From positions 27,712-49,735 of the forward strand of contig MU069847.1 of NCBI GenBank assembly GCA_002284615.2: a stretch of DNA of 22,024 nucleotides, written 5' to 3'. A model generated the notes under the pieces. The model was not told the origin of the DNA. It did not search any database and saw only the letters and a list, made by a program, of their open reading frames with translations. Position 1 is the stretch's first letter; each line of letters opens with the position of its first letter. A program made the translations under genes and the position numbers. The stretch is from Dunaliella salina. Lineage: Eukaryota > Chlorophyta > Chlorophyceae > Chlamydomonadales > Dunaliellaceae. Of the stretch, positions 1 to 13,671 are shown one piece after another.

Positions 1-556
1 TATGTGACAAAAAAGCTAATCGACAGCCACCAACGCATGCCTTTTCCCCAAGCACCCGCCAAGTGGTTCACAAGCCCACAAACAACTATCCTGACTACTA
101 GACCAAGCAAGAGCACATGGTGCAATGACACTATCATGAGTCCATGTGGTAAGTTAATTTCCTGCTTGTTTGCTCATAACCCCCCAGCTGTCCACACCCT
201 TGCACCAAGCCACAGAACCCCAGCCATGCACACCACCCAACACTTCCATGCAATTTGCTGAAAGAAAGGGCTTTGGGTGGGAGGGGGGGGGGTTGCATGG
301 GCGTGGGAAGAAAATTATGAGGGACAGTCACAAAAGTCCTAGTGACCTCTCAATCCACCTGCCCTTACCAGCCTCCTCTAATGACACCCACAAAAACACC
401 AATATTAAGATTCCAAATACAGAACACTTTCTTGAAATTGTATATAATGGTCTGCAAAATGAAACGGTTTAACCATTAATGTAACAATCTGTCAATTTCT
501 GGATTGGGGATCTGAAAATCGTTTCCAGGCACAACTTGTCAGGCATTGTCACATAC
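1..556. other. Intron of the minus-strand gene, no exon recognised
   Basis: Follows the gtatgt donor of exon C on the minus strand. It holds a G-run at about 281-292 and short open frames only. None of the frames begins at a good acceptor in the needed phase 0. The next exon is probably beyond the left edge. Confidence 0.5.
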
Positions 557-3972
<3,416 letters not shown>

Positions 3973-5140
3973 CTGCGCAGGAGGAGGAGGTTCAGGCGCA
4001 CAATTGCCATTGTATGCCGCTGCCCTTTGCGGTTGTAGAGACAAACTTTCACAGTATGCATGGATGCATCAAGGAATGACCGACAAGGCATAACCGGAGG
4101 GGAGGAGGGGAGCCAGGTTTGCCAAGCCCAACATAGATGAATCCACAGAAATGTTGTGAACATTTTTGTTTTTAATCGAAGTACCTCCTCTCACTTCTGC
4201 ATTCTTTTTCTTACTTCAACATGCACAAGATATGGTAACATTGACAGATGTGGCATCCAGGGTATAGGACTGCATGCCACTTGTCCCTCCTACAAACCTG
4301 CCCCCGATTGGTGTGCAGCCTCATTGTAAGGAATTCAAGACTGCATGCACACTGTGCTTCTCACAGTCTTGCACTGTCATTGTGCAGAAAGGTTGGTGGA
4401 TGTTACATCTAGATTAGGTTGTTGCCTTGTTACAGAGCAACAACGACAGGAGGTACCATGCTGCTGCTACTGCCTTGCTTCATGACTCCTATTGGTCATG
4501 AACTGTTTCGGTATGAGTCTTCCATGCAGCGTGAGATTCCAAGTGACATCAACGTATACGCCACAGTCCAATCTGCCCTTTTGTCATGTGGCTCCCTGAA
4601 CTGATGCTGGAAACACTGTTTTTCCACCCAAACGGATTCTTGTGAGCTGCTCCCAGGACATCCTAGGTTACAGTCTTAACTGGCGGTGTACATTCTTTTG
4701 AATAATCACGATATCAAGAAGTAACGCTCCAAAACTTCAAGTGCACCAAGTGCAAGCACGGTTAAGTGAAATTTCCTGTGGCGTAATGAGGTGACAGACG
4801 ATTTCATATTAATTTGAGGTCAGTAGATGTTGAGAAACTCCCTCCACACAAACCCCTGAATGTTAACTTCAGAGCCAAGCGCCACCGCTGCCCAGGCCCC
4901 AGGTTCCAATGCTCCTAGCTTTACGGCAGCGACTTGTTAAAACAGTTATTATAATTGAAACATTGCTTTTGGATTACCTGCGTTGAGTAGGCATGGTCAC
5001 TAGCTTCATCGCATCCATACTGTACTGCATGTGACCAATACGCACCCTCTTTAAAAATAATTAGTCTTCAACATTCGCTTAACTTATGCATCCTCAGTAA
5101 AAGTTGTTATTTTTAAATACGCGCACAGTTAGCCTCTTAC
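3973..5140. other. 1.2 kb without a supported gene
   Basis: On the minus strand this should be intron or 5' UTR upstream of exon A. The 61-codon plus-strand frame at 4419-4604 has no splice context or recognisable product. An AT-rich stretch lies around 4930-5120. Nothing else can be supported. Confidence 0.4.
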
Positions 5141-5850
5141 CAGCTCGTTCCAAAAAGCCGTGCGCCTGTTCTTCGCGGCTGTCGGATCTTTTTAAGAGCT
5201 TTCTCCAACATGCACGCGTTCGCACCTCATTTTTTGCCCCACAACAGTGTTGACAACACTGAGAATTTGGGATGCGGTCAGCAAAAGGATGGGGAGTCCC
5301 AAATGGACCTGAGAGAGCTCGGCGCCCCTGCCCTACAGACATCGTCTGTCGGGAAAGGAATTCTTGGGAATGCCATTGTGGCGAGGAGAGCGACTGAGCC
5401 ACGAAAAAACGTAGTCACCGCGCAACGATGATACTTTGGCCAATCCTGAGTACGTTTACCTTTTAGAACCTGTTTGACAGCGCGCTGGTGTGTGTCAAGG
5501 CAATCCCTCACATTTTAAAGCCGCGTGGGGCTTTAAACCCTGTTACACGTGGCATGCTTCACAATTTCTCTCTCAAGTTCTTTTTCTTTTTTCTCTTCGT
5601 CTAACGACCGCAGTAACGACCGTAGCCCACAACAGGCGAATGGAAGACCAACATGTAAACTACGAAATCGAAAAAAAAAGAAAGAAAATTAGATCGTGGG
5701 GTGAAAAGTCTGAGAAAGGTGCTCCCCTTGGGGCAACATAGGTCATCGCTCTTTATACCTACATCAAGCTACATACGAAGCTGTGAAGCTTGAGGACATG
5801 ATGCGCCCCTCATAACCTTTTCATCGAAGGAGTCTTGCTCAGGTTCAGCA
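5100..5850. promoter_or_regulatory. CpG-rich stretch between divergent genes, possible promoter island
   Basis: CG dinucleotides are clearly denser here (for example 5141-5430 with GCGCGC, CGGCGCC and CCGCGCAACG, and 5583-5700) than in the flanking CpG-poor, TG/CA-rich DNA. It lies between the minus-strand gene (left) and the plus-strand SYT-like gene (first ATG at 6797). Inference: an unmethylated promoter/5'-exon island, more likely for the minus gene, as it is about 1 kb from the SYT-like start. No TATA box stands out. Confidence 0.35.
5141..5402 (-). CDS. Possible 5' exon of the minus-strand gene
   Basis: An open frame from ATG at 5402 (MAQSLSSPQWHSQEFLSRQ) runs 87 codons to a strong donor, GAGCTG|gtaaga, at 5141/5140. 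It lies in the CpG-rich stretch expected for a promoter-proximal exon and points the same way as exons A-C. Against it: it ends in phase 1 whereas exon A as defined starts in phase 0, so another exon between 5140 and 3973, or a different acceptor, would be needed. It could also be a non-coding first exon. Confidence 0.25.
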
Positions 5851-5853
5851 GGC

Positions 5854-6766
5854 TCACGAGGATGAGCACATTGATTGTGACGATTGGATGGGTGAGTGGT
5901 TCATGCTGGCATACCAAAGTGCATCAAGCTGGTGTGTTATCAGGTGCAAGCGAAGGAGGGTGCGCACGTTTGCAATCAGTTTTGCGACCCCAGATGCTAG
6001 CACGGACACATCCACGGTGTGGGTTGTCTGCATGGCTGTTAGTGGAACTTGCATGCCAATCATCAAGCAAGATGTGCATGGGCTGGGCCCACAGGCCACC
6101 ATGTCCTCGCAAGTATGCTCAGTGAAGCATCGAGGGAAGACACATGCACCATGTGCCATGGATGAGGCAATGTGGGCATACTCTATGTAGCCTCTGGCAA
6201 ACTCTCTTCAAGTGTTCAAAGAAAAAAGTTGTTCTACATGCAGCAGGGAGTGAGTTGGGCAGTTGGGTAGAGCCTGAACTATTAAAGTCAGGCGGTGAAA
6301 CTGTCCATTTGCTGCCTTCACAAATACGCTCAACATTTTTCCTAGTCACCGCTCCAGAGTCTTCATGCTTTCTTATAAAATGTTCACGGTGGTCTGCACA
6401 TGGGCAAGGTGGGCGTGCGCATGCAGGTCTATGCATGTATCCAAAATTGCACATCCTTGCTTGATCCCGTTGTGGTTGCACCTGCAACAGCCGTTTTAGA
6501 ACTTCAGCAATGTTACCTGGTGTAGATTCTTGTGGCAGAACGATGCATACGGCACGCGGGCACGCAGCATGCATGCATGCAGGCTCTGCAACTTGGTTAT
6601 GCTCAAAGCAACACAAAATTTCATGGGAGGGAAGTGCGGCCTGCTCATGACTTTTGATACCATGCACTTTTGGCATCTTCCATTCCGTGGCAGATGTTAA
6701 ACACACGCAAAATAATGTGACAAAAACAGAGCTGCACAACACCATACATGCTCCAGGATCAAGCAC
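5854..6766 (-). other. Two long overlapping open frames, unresolved (possible decayed element)
   Basis: A 215-codon minus frame (6766-6119) ends just where another (6159-5854, 101 codons) carries on in a different frame, as a frameshifted old coding sequence would. Both are rich in Cys and His (CPHCLIHGTWC in the first, HTCEDMVACGPSPCTSC in the second). A 215-codon frame is uncommon but not impossible by chance in DNA of this composition. No family is recognised. It could be a decayed transposase gene or simply upstream DNA of the SYT-like gene. Confidence 0.2.
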
Positions 6767-6796
6767 AGCATTGGGGATGGAGATTTCGTACCAAAC

Positions 6797-6892
6797 ATGT
6801 CAATAGGCACACTCATGCAACATCTGCAGGTGCTCCACATGGGGTTGACCATCTGCTTTGGGACTGCCTTGGGCGTGCTCATCGGGTTGACG
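6797..6892 (+). CDS. SYT-like gene, exon 1 (N-terminal membrane anchor)
   Basis: Encodes 32 residues starting MSIGTLMQHLQVLHMG and ending in the first half of a membrane helix (LTICFGTALGVLIGLT), completed by exon 2. The ATG at 6797 sits in an AAAC-ATG context typical of algal starts. The frame upstream is open to a TAA at 6713 but holds no other ATG. Alternative in-frame ATGs are at 6815 and 6839. The exon ends at a strong gtatgt donor. An additional upstream coding exon cannot be excluded because CTGCAG|GT inside the exon (about 6826-6832) could act as an acceptor. The hydrophobic N-terminal anchor is what SYT/E-Syt proteins use to sit in the ER membrane. Confidence 0.75.
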
Positions 6893-9800
6893 GTATGTAC
6901 CTTTCATTTTCATGAGCTGCTCATGCCTCGGGCTGGATATCCAGGCTGTAAGGGGGAGCATTGAGGGCCTCAATTTGAGGCGTTGTGCATGCTGGCGCGG
7001 TCTTTGCCACCTTGCTGTTGCGCTTGTGGGGGCACTGGACTGGATGGATGTGCATCCTCTCCTGCCCTCCACATGCTTGACCACCTGACTTAGTCTCTGC
7101 AGCCTTAGTCTCTGTAGCCTGGCATGCGTTTTTGAGGGCACTTCTTCCGTGTCCTGTTCCTGCCGCAGCACTGAGCTTGGTGCAGGATAGGATAGGACAG
7201 AACAGGATATGGATAGGACAGGATAGGGTAGGGTTACACAAGGTTTAGGTTAACAAGGTCTACAAGAGAGGAGTCATCGGTAAAAATGTAAGACTGCCAG
7301 GCAGATAGGTTTACACAGCCGTACTTGCCTGCTAGGGCAGCTTAGCTGAAGCAAACAGGTTCCTGCAACCCAACCCACACCAAACTTGTGTATAAGCGTT
7401 GACGTTTGTTCACATGTTGACGCAGCATCTACTTTGCAGGGCCCACTCCTATGGCCTTGCCCTTTCTCACAAGTTCCATTGGCCATTTCCGTATAAATGT
7501 GCTGTATATATCAGTATTTTGGCAGGGAAAATACGATATATGTGGCGCATATGCATATGGAATTGGCCAACCCGACTCACAAGCTGTCATTGCCCTGGCT
7601 CATCCTCAGATCGGTTCCCTTTCATTCGGCCTCTGGGCCCAACATCCGGAAAACTATCGGAAGCTGCTGGACATTGACGCGGACAGGGATGATGATGTGG
7701 TGCCGCCAACCCCAGGCACACCCATCTTAGATGAGATGCGGAAAATGCTGCCGTACACAGCAAGCTGGACCCACTGGCCGGATAGTGAGAAGGTAGGGGT
7801 GTAAATGAGATGGGGCTTCATTGAAGCATAGGTGCCAGGGAAGCTAGCTGGTGAACAGGAGGTGCTTGCTTTAGCTGCTTCGAAACAAACTTTTTCACAT
7901 TCTGCTCTGATGATTGCTTTGCACAACAGATTGTGAGAAGGTATGTGCAAGGTTGCTTGCATTTGTGAAAAGAAAGGGGTGGGCTTGCTGTTTGATGGGC
8001 GCACACTGTGTGCGACAGCCTCAAAGCAGGTGAACGCCCTTGCATGAAACTAGTGCTGTGAAAATAATCCGTGATTTGATAAAGGTTCAAAGAATGAAAG
8101 AATGAAAGCAAATCAATGACGCAGATGTCACATCATTGTTCTTCTTGGTTTGTATTTTTTCTGATATCGCTGGTGCGTCATTGATGGTATGGTCAGACGA
8201 CGCCAGGAACTCAGAGCGCCCACAAGCAGACAAGCTCATGGGTGCGCAAGTGAGGGCCAGCATCTTCTCACACACTCCCATTTCAGATGAACAAGGCAGC
8301 TGAGGTGAAATTGTTTTTTAAAAAAGGCCAGAACTCCAATTGCGCATGCTGGTGCCGCGAAGTCAGCGTCCAGTACTGTTGCGCAATTCAACAGCAGAGA
8401 GGGCGAGTACCTGGCTTTGTTTAAGTGACAGAAAGCATATTGAGCAAGACTGTCCTGTGGGAAGGAGATACACCACCCTCAACATTCAGGAAACATTGGC
8501 ATTTGTCAGCATTTCCAGATCTGCTCCTTCTTCAGATTGCTGCTCTCCTTGAGTGTGGGATGGTTGACATAATGTGGCGCATGTGCCAGGGCACACCGTT
8601 TGATTGCTGCAGGTGACAGAGATCCATCGCATTTCTTTAATCCTGCGGCCTCGCATCACCAAGGCGTGGCAGGAGATGGATTGACAAAATGCGGCGCGTG
8701 AGCAGTGTCTGATTGCTGCAGGTGTCAGAGGCCAACTAATCTTTTATGAACCTGTGGCCTCACACCAGGAGGGCGGGGCAGGAGATGGATTGACAAAATG
8801 CGGCGCGTGAGCACTGTCTGACTGCTGCAGGTGAAAGAGATCAAATAAATCCTTTAAAACCTGTGGCCTCACACCAGGAGGGCGGGGCAGGAGATATTGA
8901 CAAAATGCGGCACGTGAGCGCTGTCTGATTGCTGCAGGTATCAGAGGTCAATCAAATCTTTTTTGAACCTGTGGCCTCAAAGCAGGAGGGCGAGGCAGGA
9001 GATGGATTGACAAAATGCGGCGCGTGAGCACTGCCTGATTGCTGCAGGTGAAAGAGATCAAATAAATCTTTTTTAACCTGTGGCCTCACACCGGATGGGC
9101 GGGGCAGGAGATGGATTGACAAAATGCGTGTGTGAGCACTGTCTGATTGCGGCAGGTATCAGAGGTCAATTAAATTTTTTTTATATCTGTGGCCTCACAC
9201 CGGATGGGCGGGGCAGGAGATAGATTGACAAAATGCGGCGCGTGTGCGCTGTTTGATTGCTGCAGGTGACGGAGATCAATCAAATCTTCAGAATCCTGTG
9301 GCCAAACATCACCAAGGCGGGGCTGAAGATGGGCCTGGACATCGGCAAGAAGATTGTGAAGCCCATGCTGGAGAAGAATCAAGTGAGGAGGGAATACAGT
9401 AGTCGTGAGCACCCCTGCGATCACCGGGGATCGATGGTTGACATGACGCAGGGTTTTTTATGCATTCAATTCTTGGAATAAGCCAAGTGTAGGTTGAATG
9501 TGATAGTCTGCAATCTGTCGGAAGCGCATGCTTGCGGCTCCTCATGGCAACACAGAGTGGCAGGGCCAAGCTGGATGCTTGGCAAGTCCAGCTGCCTGCT
9601 GTTGAATTTTTGTGGTGGCTGACATCTTGCTTGTGCCTCTCTCCCTGCTGTGCTGCTCCAGCGCACATGCAAGTGAGTTGGCTGTTTTCCCCTGATCTTG
9701 CTTGTTCGATTCGCTCAAAGTTTTGGATTCCGCATTCTACACGCAGTTGCCATCATCGTCTTTATAAAATGTGTGTCACGTGTGTGCTGCGTTTTGCAGA

Positions 9801-10433
9801 TCCCTTATGTGGAGGACATCATTCTTGGCACGACGAGTATGGCAGACGAGCGACTGTATGGGCCTGCAGCTGAATGGGTTAGAGGCAACGTATGTGGGCA
9901 GATTACAAGCCAAGATAGAGGAGCAAGATAAATGAGTAGGGTTGGCCAGTTCCCTCTTTTTGTACTTATTCGTGTGTACTATACGACAAATGGATATTTT
10001 AGCACTAAATATACGGGCATACGGGAATGGTGTACGGAACTGGCCAACCCCTGTAAATGAGTGGATGAGGGTCAAGGTACGAGAGGGGGATACAAGCAGG
10101 GCACACAAAGCACATGGTACCACGCTTTGCAACTGGGTGGATTGCTGATGAAGCAGGAGAGGCCTTGCTGGTGGGACTCACTGTCAGTGTCAGCGCTAGC
10201 TGTTGGGTCTTTCCTGAATGCACGCTGCCTGACGTCCAGCGTAGGTTTTTACTTAAAATTTTTGGGTAGGAGACACCCAAAGGAGCTCTGGAAGGGCGGC
10301 TTGCAGGGATGCTCAAGTGGTGCAGGCAGGCAGAAGGAGGTGACATGCATTTCTTGTAATCAAAGAAGTGCTGCAAAAATAGCTGCTCAGTACTCCTAAG
10401 TTAATTGCATTTGCTGGTACAGCTGCTACTGAT

Positions 10434-10514
<81 letters not shown>

Positions 10515-10636
10515 NNNNNNNNNNNNNNNNNNNNNNNNNNNNNNNNNNNNNNNNNNNNNNNNNNNNNNNNNNNNNNNNNNNNNNNNNNNNNNNNNNNNNN
10601 NNNNNNNNNNNNNNNNNNNNNNNNNNNNNNNNNNNN

Positions 10637-10694
<58 letters not shown>

Positions 10695-13483
10695 GCAGCC
10701 ACTGCTCTTTCTCTGCAATTCTAGTTGCTGAAACCATTGCTTCTGACCGTTCTTCCAGGAATTCCATCTTGGGCGGTTGCCCTTGCAGCTGGGGGGAATC
10801 AAGAGCTATGACACGCCAGACGATGAGGTAGTGCTGGAAATCCCTCTCATGTGGGGCTCTGATGCGAAGGTGGGTCTTGTTATAAGATGCGCTCGATCTG
10901 GTGTGTGAACGTAGCACAGTAAACCATTCAGACCAGGAGCATGAAGCTTGCAAAAGCCCATTACCATTATGTGGCTCAGCAACCCAGCTGTGTAGACCAT
11001 GGTAGCGCAATGATGTCACACAAAAATCAAGAATGGTCCAAATGGTGGTACCTTGTTGACCTCTGGAAGCTGGACATAATGATGCATCTCTTGATCTCTT
11101 TGTAAGCATGCTTTGCAGCCTGTAATTCGCCTCCACTGCTCTTTCTTGCAGCTCAATGTTGGCGTCCTTCTCAAGTTATGGCTGTTCCGGCTGTTTGTGC
11201 CCGTCGAGGTCTCCAACTTGCAAATGAAGGTGAGGTCTCCAACTTGCAAATGAAGGTGGGGTCTCCAGCTTGCAAATGAAGGTGGGGTCTCCAACTTGCA
11301 AATGAAGGTGAGGTCTCCAACTTGCAAATGAAGGTGAGGTCTCCAACTTGCAAATGAAGGTGAGGTCTCCAACTTGCAAATGGAGGTGAGGTCTCCAACT
11401 TGCAAATGGTGGGGTCTCCAACTTGCAAATGAAGGTGAGGTCTATTGAGACAATTTGAAAATGAAGGTGAGCGCAAGTGCAGGCAGTTGCTGACTGCAAT
11501 ACCAGAAGCCGCTTACATTTCCCACGCGCAGCTCAGCTACATGAGAATGGAGGAGGGAAATGAGGCTGTGTAGTTATGTCTTCCAATTTCAGGCGCGCAC
11601 GCATCTATCTTGGTGTTTGCTTGTGGCCGCCAGCATGCCCAGTGTTGGTAGCATTTGGGGGAGCTAGCCTGTGGTCCAAGTCATGCTGGTTTCTTTGTTA
11701 AATGCAGGGAAGCCATGCTGGCTTCTCAGTAAATGTAGAGAAGTCATGCTAGCTTCTAGAATGCAGAGAGGTCATGCTGGCTCCTTTGTAAAATGTAGAG
11801 GTGTCATGCTGGCTTCTTTTTGGGTTCAGAGCAGTCTTGCTGTCTCCTTTGTGATGCAAGAAGTTAGCCTGCCTCTTGAGGCTTAGACAAAGTCATGGGA
11901 TGCAAGCGCAAGGCATGCGGTAGACTGATGGAAGGTGGAAGAGACTTATGGGAGAAGAAGGGGCAGCATATGTGATACAAATGTGATGCACATAGGGTAT
12001 GTATGGGATAGGGTTATGAAGGAATGATGATTTGGGATACATAAAATAAGCATATTTGGGATGCAAATGGGGTGTGCATGGGATGCACGCGCGATTTTCC
12101 TCGCCAGGTACGCATCAGGTGCTTGCGCATGATGCATGACGTACACAACATACACAACACCAGGTGATGTGCATTTGCCAAGCCCGTGCTCAACCTCATG
12201 CCCACGCACAGTGGCCTGGTAGGCTCCGGCTGTCAGTCCGTTTGGATTGCCTGCTGCGCTCCAGGATGCCTCATTGGTGGCATTTCAACAAATTGATGTA
12301 TAAAAATGGACGCTCAAATTGGCAGCCTTCTATGGCCGCAGTCCAGAATTTCAGGATGCCTCATTGGTGGCCCATCATGCAGCACACTTTCATTGCAGGC
12401 ACCCTATGGGTGGCACATTATGTAGCTCACCTCCATTGCAGGCACCCTCATTGGTGACACATCATGTAGCTCACCTCCATTGTAGGCACCCTCATTGGTG
12501 GCACATATTGCTCACCTCCATTGTAGGCACCCTCGTTGGTGGCACATCATGTAGCTCACCTCCAGTGCAGGCACCTACATTGGTAGCACATCATGTAGCT
12601 CACCTCCATTGTAGGCACCCTCATTGGTGGCACATCATGTACCTCACCTCCATTGTAGGCACCCTCATTGGTGGCACATCATGTAGCTCACCTCCATTGT
12701 AGGCACCTACATTGGTAGCACATCATGTAGCTCACCTCCATTGTGGGCACCCTATGGGTGGCACATCATGTAGCTCACCTTGTAGGCACCCTCATTGGTG
12801 GCATTTCAACAAATTGATGTATAAAAATGGTCGCTCAAATCGGCAGCCTTCTATAACCGCAGTCCAGAGTTCCTGCCAAAGGCAGCAGAGGCTATTGTAG
12901 ATTTTCCCGTGTAATTCTTGAAAAGGAAATACAAATTAAGTCAGTGCATGTGGAGCCGCACAAATCACGGCTATGCAGCGAGAGGATTTTGGTATGAAGT
13001 TTTTCCGGCAATATGTCAAAATAGCTTTCTTGAGCGCTGCGCACAAGTTATAGCTCGTGAAAAGATTGATTAGTGGAGGCTGTGGGTATGTGTGCGAATA
13101 AGTGAAATAAGTATTTGTAACGATGAGTGATGAAGGCGGTCAGCAGCAGCAGCAGGAGCAGCAGTAGCGACGGCCCCCACACCTCCTCCTTGCAGCGAGT
13201 ACTGGCTCGGCGTCTCCCTGCCTGCCTGCCTGCCTGCCTGCCTTCCTGCCTGCCTGCCTGCCTGCTTGCCTGCCTGCCTGCCTGCCTGTGTGGGAGTGTG
13301 CCTTTGTGTGGGGGTATGTGGTGCCCTTTGTGCATGTGCATACACATCTAGATGCTTTCAAGGAGACAATGCATTCATGCACTTGTGTGCCTTTGTGCAA
13401 GGGAGTGGATGCATAGTTTTGCGACGTGCATGGGCATTCACTTATGCATATGCATGCTTCTCATGCAAGCTATTGCGTGCAAG

Positions 13484-13577
<94 letters not shown>

Positions 13578-13598
13578 TGTTTTTGTGAGGGTCAGTGG

Positions 13599-13671
<73 letters not shown>

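Larger units (their letters stand above)
6893..7609 (+). other. SYT-like intron 1
   Basis: 717 bp from gtatgt to catcctcag. It contains a degenerate AGGATA/AGGACA run (about 7186-7240) and a hAT-type MITE at 7474-7575 close to the acceptor. Confidence 0.75.
9890..10758 (+). other. SYT-like intron 4
   Basis: 869 bp as given, but its true length is unknown because of the N gap. It contains MITE copy 2 and a (GT)n tract split by the gap. Confidence 0.7.

Noticed and set aside
6371..6380. TATA-like TTATAAAA upstream of the SYT-like gene
   Set aside because: About 420 bp before the first ATG with no other promoter evidence; such strings are expected by chance.
7186..7240. Telomere-like repeat
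   Set aside because: The AGGATA/AGGACA run is too degenerate and not the TTTAGGG or TTTTAGGG type expected in green algae; it is inside an intron.
11016..11499. Three overlapping minus-strand frames with a repeated peptide
   Set aside because: The 26-bp repeat is stop-free in all minus frames, so these are by-products of the array opposite an exon with strong family similarity.
12342..12800. CRISPR-like look of regularly spaced repeats
   Set aside because: Units are directly adjacent with no unique spacers, in a eukaryotic intron; it is a minisatellite.
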